Source: Acidobacteriaceae bacterium (GTDB lineage: Bacteria; Acidobacteriota; Terriglobia; Terriglobales; Acidobacteriaceae). From it: a DNA stretch of 5,605 nucleotides. Both the position numbers and the translations under genes were made by a program. The notes below the pieces were generated by a model. The model was not told the DNA's origin and ran no database searches. It saw only the letters and a program-made list of their open reading frames with translations. Positions 1 to 5,605 of the stretch are shown here, in pieces. The stretch covers positions 1 through 5,605 of the forward strand of contig JASIJX010000033.1 of the NCBI GenBank assembly GCA_030049955.1, read 5' to 3'. How positions within the stretch are numbered: the stretch's first letter is position 1; every line of letters begins with the position of its first letter.

Positions 1-470
1 CCGGTGAGCGTAAGGTCGGGAGCGCCGAAGCTGCGGCCGGGACCTTCTTCCGGAGTGGGCTCCATGGCCTCATCGAGGGAGATGAGCGAAAGCCCTTTTT
101 TGCGGAGCTGCATGAGGACCACGTTAATGGCCAGCCGGTGCAGCCAGGTGGAAAAGGCGGAGTCGCCACGGAAGGTGGCTATCTTGCGGTGAAGCTGCAG
201 GAAGGCCTCCTGGGTAAGGTCCTCGGCTTCGGCAATGTTACCGACCATGCGGAGGCAGAGCGAGTAGATTCGGCGTTTGTGGATTGCATAGAGCTGAGCG
301 AAGGCCTGATGGTCGCCTGCCTGGGCGCGGGCCAGCGCGTCGGTTTCGACTGGATCGGGCGAGGCCGCGGGCGTGAAGGCGGGCCGGCCGGCCGGAGCCG
401 CATTCACAGTGTTTCTTTTCGCCGCAGCGGCTGGATCCGGCGGTTGCGCGGGAGACGAAGAACGGGGCAT
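1..470 (-). CDS. ECF-family RNA polymerase sigma factor, 3' end truncated by the window edge
   Basis: The first 156 codons of a sigma-70 family, extracytoplasmic-function (ECF) sigma factor are present; the gene continues beyond position 1. Reading right to left, residues 1-40 are a low-complexity Ala/Pro/Ser-rich leader. Residues about 44-125 form sigma region 2: it opens with [15 protein letters not shown], has the region 2.2 core-binding helix [17 protein letters not shown] (about 80-96), then [20 protein letters not shown] (about 100-119), which is the 2.3/2.4 DNA-melting and -10 recognition part. Residues 126-156 are the linker towards region 4, which would bind the -35 box and lies outside the window. 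The ATG at 470 is the first possible start because an in-frame TAA abuts it upstream, and a purine-rich SD precedes it. ECF factors direct core RNA polymerase to stress or envelope regulons and are usually held by an anti-sigma factor, often encoded next to them; any such gene would lie to the left. It is divergent from the outer-membrane operon. Family call is secure; regulon unknown. Confidence 0.95.
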   Translation of the reverse strand, partial: MPRSSSPAQPPDPAAAAKRNTVNAAPAGRPAFTPAASPDPVETDALARAQAGDHQAFAQLYAIHKRRIYSLCLRMVGNIAEAEDLTQEAFLQLHRKIATFRGDSAFSTWLHRLAINVVLMQLRKKGLSLISLDEAMEPTPEEGPGRSFGAPDLTLT

Positions 471-473
471 TTA

Positions 474-480
474 CTTCCTT
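474..480 (-). promoter_or_regulatory. Shine-Dalgarno of the ECF sigma gene
   Basis: On the minus strand AAGGAAG sits three bases before the ATG at 470. With the in-frame TAA at 473-471 it fixes this ATG as the start codon. The spacing is short if measured from the last G, but about 5 nt if measured from the AAGGA core. Confidence 0.55.
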
Positions 481-503
481 GGGGAGCCGTACTCGAAGCC
501 TGC

Positions 504-527
504 AATCGCAACTACGAATCGCAACTA
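504..527. repeat. two 11-bp direct repeats at 13-bp spacing in the divergent intergenic region
   Basis: AATCGCAACTA occurs at 504-514 and again, identically, at 517-527, separated by CG. It lies 34-57 bp upstream of the sigma-factor start and about 210 bp upstream of the preferred Omp85 start. Tandem binding half-sites for a regulator on one face of the helix would look like this, although 13 bp is more than one helical turn. A small chance duplication is the alternative. Confidence 0.6.
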
Positions 528-545
528 AGGGCTTCTATTCTCGTT

Positions 546-573
546 AGTATAGAAATGAGCGAATAAAGTTGCC
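546..573 (-). promoter_or_regulatory. possible promoter for the ECF sigma gene
   Basis: On the minus strand GGCAAC (573-568) and TATACT (551-546) are separated by 16 bp. TATACT is a good match to a housekeeping -10. GGCAAC is only loosely similar to the GGAAC -35 box many ECF factors use, and is poor as a housekeeping -35. Transcription would start near 540 and leave a leader of about 70 nt that contains the direct repeat at 504-527. This is a pattern match only. Confidence 0.25.
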
Positions 574-610
574 GGGAGGGCGGAAGATTCCGTCTGATGG
601 CATTAAATTT

Positions 611-638
611 TTTCCACCCTCTGAGACGGCGATACGAT
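611..638 (+). promoter_or_regulatory. possible promoter for the Omp85 operon
   Basis: The stretch from about 600 to 650 is clearly more AT-rich than its surroundings. It contains ATTAAATTTTTT (602-613, UP-element-like), TTTCCA (611-616, 4 of 6 to a -35 box) and TACGAT (633-638, 4 of 6 to a -10 box) with a 16-bp spacer. If used, transcription would begin near 645. The base composition is a better argument than the hexamers, which are weak. Confidence 0.22.
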
Positions 639-736
639 TTTAGAGTTTATGAGGCCTTTCCGGAGTGGTTCCCGGGCTGTTTGGAGATATGGTTTTGCGG
701 CAAAGGGCAGCTCGGCTGCGAGGTGTATGCCCGGCG

Positions 737-3700
737 ATGCGGCGATGGGCCGGGACTGTTCTGCTGGCGGCCTGTCTTCTGGGTATCTCCGGCGGAAAGG
801 CCTTTGGGCGCGCGGCTGAGTCGGGCGCTGCGGCGGCTGGCGCTGCGGAAGAGCTGCACTGGGAAGGACTGGCGATCCGGCGGATTTCTTTTGCGGGCGT
901 GCCGGCGGACCGGCTCAAACCGCTGGATCAGCGGCTGGAGGATGCCGTCGGGACTGCGCTGAGCGCCGATTTCCTGAAGACAAGCCTGCGGCAGTTGTAC
1001 GCCACTGGTCTTTACGACACTGTGGAGGTGGAAGGCGCGCCCGAAGGCGACGGCGTGGCGCTGACCTTTACCGGCAAGCCGCGGATGTTCATCGGCACGG
1101 TAAGCGTTGACGGCGCCAAAGGCGCAACCGCGAACACGCAGCTCGAGCGGGCCAGCCAACTGGCGCCAGGCACGCCGCTGACCGATGTGCGGCTGACCCA
1201 GGCGATTGTGCAGATGAAGGCTACGCTGGCGTCGAACGGCTATCCCAATCCGGTGATCAAAGAGACGCTGACGCCGCATCCCGGCGAGCAACTGACTGAT
1301 ATCTCATTCCATGTTGACTCCGGCGTGCAGGCGCGGGTGGGAACGGTTGAGGTAACGGGTGACGCGGGAATGAGCACGGGTGAGTTCCGACACGCGGCGC
1401 ACTTGAAGGCCGGTGCGCACATCGATCGCGACACAGTGAACCGGGCGCTGGATGGCGTGCTGAAGCGATACCAGAACCAGGACCGTCTGGAGGCCGACGT
1501 AAAGCTGGCATCGGAAAAGTACCGCGAGGACGAGCGGACGGCGGATTTCCAATTCTCGGCCAACCGCGGCCCGGTGGTGCGGGTGATCGTCGAGGGCGCG
1601 AGCATGGAGAGCGACCGCGTGCGGCGGCTGGTGCCGATCTTCGAAGAAGGCAGCGTGGACGAGGACCTTTTGAATGAGGGGAATCGCCGGCTGCGCGACT
1701 ACTACCAGCGGCTAGGCTACTTTGACGTGAAGGTAAGTCACGTGCAGTCCTCGCCCCGGCCGGACCAGGTGAACATTGTGTATACGGTCGAACTGGGGCC
1801 GCGGCGGCGCGTAGAACACGTCGTAGTGACCGGCAACCACTACTTCGATTCCCCGACGCTCGAGGACATGCTCAGCGTGCACGCGGCGACCACGCTGGAC
1901 CGGCATGGGTCCTACAGTCAGGCGCTGGTTTCAGCCGATGTAAGCGCGCTGGAGGCGGTCTACCGCAACAACGGCTTTGCGCAGGTGAAGGTCACGCCCG
2001 AAATCGGATCGCCGGAGACAAGCACGCTGGAAGCGGCTGCCAGCGACCCGCCGGGCAGCGTGGCGAGCGTGCCGGCGAGAGGCCGCACCGCTCCGCTGAC
2101 GGTGAATTACCACATCGACGAAGGTCCGCAGATGCGCGTGGGCGCGGTGCACATTGAAGGCAACGCAAACATGAACGCGGACATGCTGCTGCCCATGCTG
2201 AACACATCTCCGGGACAACTGCTATCGCCCGAGAACCTGGCTGGCGACCGCGATGCGCTGCTGACCACGTACATGAGCCGCGGCTTCGACCAGGTGACGA
2301 TCGACATCCGGCAGCAGGCCGAAGCCGGAAACCCCAACGTAGTCGACGTGACCTTCCACATTCACGAGGGCGAACAGATTTTCGTGCGCGACGTGCTGCT
2401 CACGGGCATCCATTACACGCGCATGAGCACGGTGGCGCCGGCCATCACGGTGCATGCCGGCGATCCGTTGAACGAGTCGGCGCTGCTGGACACGCAGCGT
2501 AATCTCTACAAGTTTGCGCTGTTCAACGAGGTGAATACGGCGATTGAGAACCCGGACGGGGCCGAGCCGTACAAGACCGTAATGCTGCAGGCCGTGGAAG
2601 CGCGCCGCTGGACGCTGACCTACGGCTTCGGCCTCGAGGCGCAGACCGGGCAGCCGCAGAACAACTGCGCCGGAGCGATTGCCGGCGGCGTGAAGTGCAA
2701 TCCCAACGGAAAAACCGGCGTGAGCCCGCGGGTGATTGCCGACATTACGCGCAATAACGTTTTCGGGCATGAGCAGTCGGCCTCGCTGCAGGGAACCTAT
2801 GGATTGCTCGAGCAGCGGCTGCAACTGCTCTATCAGATTCCGACGATTGAAAATAACCCGAACATCGGCCTGAGCTTTTCCGGCGGCTACGCCAACAGCC
2901 AGGACGTGACCACATATGTGGCGTCGCGGCTGGATGGAGGCTTCCGGCTGAACCAGTCGTTCGTGGCGCCGGGGTCGGCGCTGTCGAAGGCCAACACGTT
3001 TATTTACGAGCTCAACTTCCGGCGCGTGAAGGTGGCTGCGAGCAGCTTGCAGGTGTATCCGGCGGAGATTTCGCAACTGGCTACGGCAGTGCGCGTGAGC
3101 GGCCCGTCGTTCACCTGGATCCGCGACACGCGCGACTCGGCGATGGATGCGCACCGCGGCACATACACCAGCTTTGAGGAGTTTCTTTCGGCAAAGCCGT
3201 TTGGCGCGCAGGCGGAGTTCGACCGCATCGACACGTCGAACTCAAGCTACTACGGCCTCGACAAGGGAAAGATCGTTCTGGCGCGCAACACGCGCTACGG
3301 GCAGGTGCGATCCTTCGGCTCGGGGTTCAGCGGACTGATTCCGCTGCCGGAACGGCTGTACGCGGGCGGGCCGATCTCAATGCGCGGCTTTAGTCAGAAT
3401 GCCGCAGGGCCGCGCGACCCGGAGACCGGCTTCCCGATCGGCGGGGCGGGCGCGCTGATTAACAGTACGGAATTACGGCTGCCGCCGCCGACGCTGCCGT
3501 GGCTGGGCAATACGGTGAGCTTCGTGCTGTTTGAGGACATGGGCAACGTGTTTGCCGATGCGAGCGATGCATGGGAGAGCGCGCTGCGGATTCATCAGCC
3601 GGACCGGAATGCTTGCGAGGACGCGGTGGCAAGCGTCAATGACCCATCGAGCTATACCCCGTCTGGCACGCCGACCTCCACTGGCGTTCAGGGAGCTTGC

Positions 3701-3931
3701 GATTTCAATTACTTCTCTCACGCGGCGGGACTCGGGCTGCGCTACCATACGCCGGTGGGGCCAATCCGGTTCGATTTCAGTTACAACCTGAACCCGCCCA
3801 TCTATCCGGTGAACATTAATTATTCGATTCCTACGGTTCCAGGCAGCCTGGTCCCTGGCTACGAAACTGATCCTCGCCTTGGCCAGGCGCCGCATTTCAA
3901 CTTCTTCTTCAGTCTGGGCCAGTCCTTCTGA
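737..3931 (+). CDS. Omp85-superfamily outer-membrane protein (BamA/TamA type) with seven POTRA repeats
   Basis: A 1064-residue outer-membrane insertase of the BamA/TamA family. Residues 1-24 form a signal peptide (Arg-Arg, then a Val/Leu/Ala-rich core). Seven POTRA-like repeats follow, starting near residues 45, 116, 199, 281, 356, 466 and 548; most open with a strand ending in G and have a helix followed by a G[YF]-type turn. The fifth carries an Ala/Pro/Ser-rich insert (about 426-454). The barrel begins near W625 and has the family signatures RDTRD (796-800) and MRGF (882-885, the conserved [VIM]RGF lid-loop motif), ending in an aromatic beta-signal with terminal Phe. E. coli BamA has five POTRAs and TamA three, so this is longer than both. 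Two Cys pairs (644/654, 960/988) lie in the barrel. In-frame GTG 665 and ATG 689 are alternative starts; ATG 737 is preferred because it gives a compact signal peptide, GAGGTG lies upstream (720-725), and the extra codons include rare AGG. First gene of a coupled operon. BamA versus TamA role cannot be settled from sequence; the tamB-like neighbour favours a Tam-like or combined role. Confidence 0.95.
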   Translation: MRRWAGTVLLAACLLGISGGKAFGRAAESGAAAAGAAEELHWEGLAIRRISFAGVPADRLKPLDQRLEDAVGTALSADFLKTSLRQLYATGLYDTVEVEGAPEGDGVALTFTGKPRMFIGTVSVDGAKGATANTQLERASQLAPGTPLTDVRLTQAIVQMKATLASNGYPNPVIKETLTPHPGEQLTDISFHVDSGVQARVGTVEVTGDAGMSTGEFRHAAHLKAGAHIDRDTVNRALDGVLKRYQNQDRLEADVKLASEKYREDERTADFQFSANRGPVVRVIVEGASMESDRVRRLVPIFEEGSVDEDLLNEGNRRLRDYYQRLGYFDVKVSHVQSSPRPDQVNIVYTVELGPRRRVEHVVVTGNHYFDSPTLEDMLSVHAATTLDRHGSYSQALVSADVSALEAVYRNNGFAQVKVTPEIGSPETSTLEAAASDPPGSVASVPARGRTAPLTVNYHIDEGPQMRVGAVHIEGNANMNADMLLPMLNTSPGQLLSPENLAGDRDALLTTYMSRGFDQVTIDIRQQAEAGNPNVVDVTFHIHEGEQIFVRDVLLTGIHYTRMSTVAPAITVHAGDPLNESALLDTQRNLYKFALFNEVNTAIENPDGAEPYKTVMLQAVEARRWTLTYGFGLEAQTGQPQNNCAGAIAGGVKCNPNGKTGVSPRVIADITRNNVFGHEQSASLQGTYGLLEQRLQLLYQIPTIENNPNIGLSFSGGYANSQDVTTYVASRLDGGFRLNQSFVAPGSALSKANTFIYELNFRRVKVAASSLQVYPAEISQLATAVRVSGPSFTWIRDTRDSAMDAHRGTYTSFEEFLSAKPFGAQAEFDRIDTSNSSYYGLDKGKIVLARNTRYGQVRSFGSGFSGLIPLPERLYAGGPISMRGFSQNAAGPRDPETGFPIGGAGALINSTELRLPPPTLPWLGNTVSFVLFEDMGNVFADASDAWESALRIHQPDRNACEDAVASVNDPSSYTPSGTPTSTGVQGACDFNYFSHAAGLGLRYHTPVGPIRFDFSYNLNPPIYPVNINYSIPTVPGSLVPGYETDPRLGQAPHFNFFFSLGQSF

Positions 3932-4698
3932 TGCGCACGGTTTTGCCAATCCGGCTGAGATGCGCGGTGCTTGCGGCAGGCGTGTGCGCGCTTGGACTTC
4001 CGGCGCGGAGCCAGTCCGTGGCCGCGCAGACGGCGCCGATCGTGCTGGATCGGGTAGTGGCGGTGGTCAACAAGCATCCCATCCTGGCCAGCGACGTGGA
4101 TGACGAGATCCGGCTTTCGATTCTCGATGAGAACCAGGTGGGGCAGGCGCCGCTGACGCGCGAGCGGGCCCTGGAGCAGTTGATCAGCCGGAGCTTGATC
4201 GAGCAGCAGATCCGTCAGGAGGACGCCGAAACTGCCGAGCCAAAGCAGGAGGAGGTGGACGCGCGGGTGAGTGAGCTGCGCCGCGAGCTGCCGGCCTGCG
4301 TGCGGCTGAATTGCGCCACGGACGCCGGATGGAGCCAATTCCTGGCCGAGCACGGTCTAACAGACAGACGCGTGGAGGCGTACATCCGCTACCGGATGGA
4401 GATTCTGCGCTTCATCGAACAGCGCTTCCGCAGCGGCATCCGCATTTCGGAGCCGGAGATCGAGGCATACTACAACAGCACGCTGCTGCCGCAGTACGTT
4501 GCCGGCGAGCCGGTGCCGCCGCTCAAAGAGGTCGCGCCGCGGATTGAGGAGATTCTGCTGGAGCAGCAGGTGAACGCGCTGTTCGACCAGTGGCTCGAAA
4601 ACCTGCGCAAGCAGGGCGATGTGGAGATTCTTGACCCGGCAGTGGAACCGGCGCTTGACCCGGCAGTGGAGCCGGCGGCCGCGGAGAAGACACCATGA
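3931..4698 (+). CDS. SurA-like periplasmic chaperone lacking a parvulin domain
   Basis: A 255-residue exported protein. Residues 1 to about 32 are a signal peptide (Arg-rich start, Ala/Val/Leu core, candidate cleavage near SVA-A or AAQTA). Residues 37-57, IVLDRVVAVVNKHPILASDVD, match the opening of the SurA/PpiD N-terminal chaperone domain; its helices run to about residue 190 (RALEQLISRSLIEQQ, then YIRYRMEILRFIEQRF, then ISEPEIEAYY). In SurA one or two parvulin PPIase domains would follow. Here only about 10 residues separate that point from the amphipathic helix at 198-228, which ends in GDVEIL like the SurA C-terminal segment. It is therefore about 255 residues against roughly 430 for E. 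coli SurA, with no PPIase domain visible, so chaperone rather than isomerase activity is expected. C123 and C128 (CX4C) could form a disulfide. The C-terminus has a duplicated LDPAVEPA. Its ATG overlaps the Omp85 stop (TGATG) with no good SD, so translation is probably coupled. It likely carries unfolded outer-membrane proteins to the barrel encoded upstream; that is inference. Confidence 0.85.
   Translation: MRTVLPIRLRCAVLAAGVCALGLPARSQSVAAQTAPIVLDRVVAVVNKHPILASDVDDEIRLSILDENQVGQAPLTRERALEQLISRSLIEQQIRQEDAETAEPKQEEVDARVSELRRELPACVRLNCATDAGWSQFLAEHGLTDRRVEAYIRYRMEILRFIEQRFRSGIRISEPEIEAYYNSTLLPQYVAGEPVPPLKEVAPRIEEILLEQQVNALFDQWLENLRKQGDVEILDPAVEPALDPAVEPAAAEKTP
4630..4677 (+). repeat. 24-bp in-frame tandem duplication at the 3' end of the SurA-like gene
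   Basis: Two adjacent 24-bp units (4630-4653 and 4654-4677) differ at one base only, a synonymous GAA/GAG change. Each encodes LDPAVEPA (residues 234-241 and 242-249). The near-identity points to a recent slippage or duplication event in a disordered, Pro/Ala/acidic tail. The reading frame and the overlap with the next gene are kept. Confidence 0.9.
4683..4686 (+). promoter_or_regulatory. Shine-Dalgarno of the TamB-like gene, inside the preceding gene
   Basis: GGAG lies 8 nt before the ATG at 4695, within the last codons of the SurA-like gene. With the ATGA stop/start overlap it supports this start and suggests coupled reinitiation plus independent ribosome recruitment. Confidence 0.5.
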
Positions 4699-5605
4699 GC
4701 AGCGGCACCGAACACAAGCTCGTCGAGATTGGCAAAGAGATCGGCGAACAGACGGTCAAGCCCGTGAGCCGGATGCGGCGGCGTCTGAGGCGGTTCTTCC
4801 TGCGCCATGTGCCGCTGGCCATCGGCGGCGCAATCTTGCTCGTGATTGTTCTTCTGATCGGCGCTTATTTCTATGCCAGCTCGGCTACGTTTGAAAATCT
4901 CGTTCGCGGGCGCCTTGCGGCGTCGCTTGAGCGGATGACGGGCGGGCGCGTGGAGATTTCGAGCTTCCACTGGCAGTTGCTGGCAATGGAAGCCGAGGCC
5001 GGCGGCGTAGTGGTGCATGGGCGCGAGGCTTCGGGCGAAGCGCCTTATGCGAGCATCGACCAACTGCATGTGCAAGTGAGCATCCTCGATCTGTTCAGCC
5101 CGCGATTTGTTTTGACCAGCCTCGATGTCGAGCGGCCGCGGCTGCACCTGATCGTGTATCCCGATGGCTCGACCAATCAGCCGCATCCAAAGCGGGCGCG
5201 CCGCGCGGGCAAGCCGATGGTCGAGCGGTTGTTCGATCTCGAGGCCGGGCGCGTATCGGTGGAGAACGGGCTGATCGATTACGACAATCGCGCAGCCAGC
5301 TTCGATTTCAAGGATCGCTATGCACCGCTCGATTTCCGTGCTGAGGATGTTTCGCTGCGGATGAGCTACGTGCCGGCTGGTCCGGGTGCGGCGAAGGGCG
5401 CGGCGGAGAGTTACCGCATCGACGCCGGCGCGACGGACCTGAACCTGGCGCGCGGAGTGGGCAAGAAAGCCGAGTTGCCGGTGCACGGCCGGCTCGAGGC
5501 GACGGCGGATTTGACCCGCAACGCGTTCTATCTGCGCCGGCTGCTGTTGAGCGCGCGGGGCCCGGACATCAAAGACCACAACCTGGCGATCAGCGGGACG
5601 CTCGC
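4695..5605 (+). CDS. AsmA/TamB-like inner-membrane-anchored protein, N-terminal part (3' end beyond the window)
   Basis: The first 303 codons of a larger gene that is still open at the window end. Residues 1-38 are a cytoplasmic stretch ending in a dense Arg cluster (RMRRRLRRFFLRH, 26-38), followed by one transmembrane helix at about 39-60 and then a periplasmic domain, giving an inner-membrane anchor with N-in topology. The segment after the helix (about 64-93, containing FENLVRGRLAASLERMTGGR and then VEISSFHW) is the typical start of AsmA-family and TamB proteins; it continues into beta-rich sequence with the usual 'region shared by ligand' style repeats such as LDVERPRLHLIVYPDGSTNQP (split here as LDVERPRLHL and IVYPDGSTNQP, about 138-160). 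TamB proteins are usually well over 1000 residues, span the periplasm as a long hydrophobic groove, partner an Omp85 protein, and are implicated in outer-membrane protein assembly and phospholipid transport. The ATG overlaps the SurA-like stop codon (ATGA). The C-terminal TamB domain (DUF490), which would separate TamB from other AsmA-like proteins, lies outside the window. Confidence 0.85.
   Translation, partial: MSSGTEHKLVEIGKEIGEQTVKPVSRMRRRLRRFFLRHVPLAIGGAILLVIVLLIGAYFYASSATFENLVRGRLAASLERMTGGRVEISSFHWQLLAMEAEAGGVVVHGREASGEAPYASIDQLHVQVSILDLFSPRFVLTSLDVERPRLHLIVYPDGSTNQPHPKRARRAGKPMVERLFDLEAGRVSVENGLIDYDNRAASFDFKDRYAPLDFRAEDVSLRMSYVPAGPGAAKGAAESYRIDAGATDLNLARGVGKKAELPVHGRLEATADLTRNAFYLRRLLLSARGPDIKDHNLAISGTL

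Larger units (their letters stand above)
471..736. other. divergent intergenic region between the ECF sigma gene and the Omp85 operon
   Basis: This 266-bp region (194 bp if the Omp85 protein starts at GTG 665) must hold the promoters of both divergent units. It contains the 11-bp direct repeat, a minus-strand TATACT, an AT-rich plus-strand promoter candidate, and a short CGGAA-GA-TTCCG inverted repeat at 581-592. No convincing small gene, RNA gene or terminator was seen in it. Confidence 0.7.

Noticed and set aside
138..566. Plus-strand 142-codon open frame over the start of the window
   Set aside because: It is antisense to the ECF sigma factor, whose minus-strand frame carries unmistakable sigma region 2 motifs; the plus-strand product is Gly/Arg-rich with no recognisable domain.
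581..592. Inverted repeat CGGAA-GA-TTCCG upstream of the Omp85 gene
   Set aside because: Arms of only 5 bp are expected by chance in a region this size, and no known operator was recognised; mentioned only in the intergenic entry.
830..850. Possible lipoprotein signal in the Omp85 N-terminus
   Set aside because: LAAC (residues 10-13 from ATG 737, positions 764-775) fits a lipobox, but the hydrophobic core continues past the Cys and Omp85 barrels are not lipoproteins; an ordinary signal peptidase I site further on is more likely.
597..962. Plus-strand frame starting ATGGCATTAAAT, 121 codons
   Set aside because: It lies in another frame over the signal peptide and first POTRA of the Omp85 gene, has no SD worth the name, and its product is Arg/Trp/Cys-rich as expected from shifted GC-rich coding sequence.
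2222..3154. Long minus-strand open frame (310 codons) inside the Omp85 gene
   Set aside because: It is antisense to the barrel and POTRA coding sequence. The product is His/Arg-rich without domain features, a common by-product of high-GC coding strands.
3901..3960. Terminator or separate promoter between the Omp85 and SurA-like genes
   Set aside because: The genes overlap, there is no hairpin followed by a T-run, and no AT-rich promoter-like stretch is present.
4470..5579. Long minus-strand open frame (369 codons) over the SurA-like and TamB-like genes
   Set aside because: It is antisense to two genes whose sense products have clear family signatures and start/stop coupling; its product is His/Arg/Ala-rich with no recognisable domain.

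Overview
The window is 5.6 kb of GC-rich, gene-dense bacterial chromosome from a Gram-negative (diderm) organism. Gene style and gene order look most like Acidobacteriota (Terriglobia/Acidobacteriaceae type). That assignment is inference from protein style and has not been tested by a search. There is no sign of mobile elements, CRISPR, rRNA or tRNA.

Layout. (1) Positions 1-470, minus strand: the N-terminal 156 residues of an ECF-type RNA polymerase sigma factor, running off the left edge. It holds the whole sigma-2 region but not region 4. (2) Positions 471-736: a divergent regulatory region with weak promoter-like sequences on both strands and two exact copies of an 11-bp word at 13-bp spacing. 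(3) Positions 737-3931, plus strand: an Omp85-superfamily outer-membrane protein (BamA/TamA type) with seven recognisable POTRA repeats and a C-terminal 16-stranded-type beta barrel. (4) Positions 3931-4698: a small secreted SurA-like chaperone that has the SurA N-terminal domain and C-terminal helix but no parvulin (PPIase) domain. (5) Positions 4695-5605: the N-terminal 303 residues of an AsmA/TamB-like inner-membrane-anchored protein, running off the right edge.

The three plus-strand genes overlap by 1 bp (TGATG) and 4 bp (ATGA), so they almost certainly form one translationally coupled operon. Together they cover the envelope: an Omp85 barrel in the outer membrane, a soluble periplasmic chaperone, and an inner-membrane-anchored periplasm-spanning protein. 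The arrangement resembles the proteobacterial tamA-tamB pair, but with a BamA-like multi-POTRA partner and a minimal SurA-like chaperone encoded between them. The divergent ECF sigma factor may control this operon, by analogy with sigma-E control of outer-membrane assembly genes in Proteobacteria. Nothing in the sequence proves that link.
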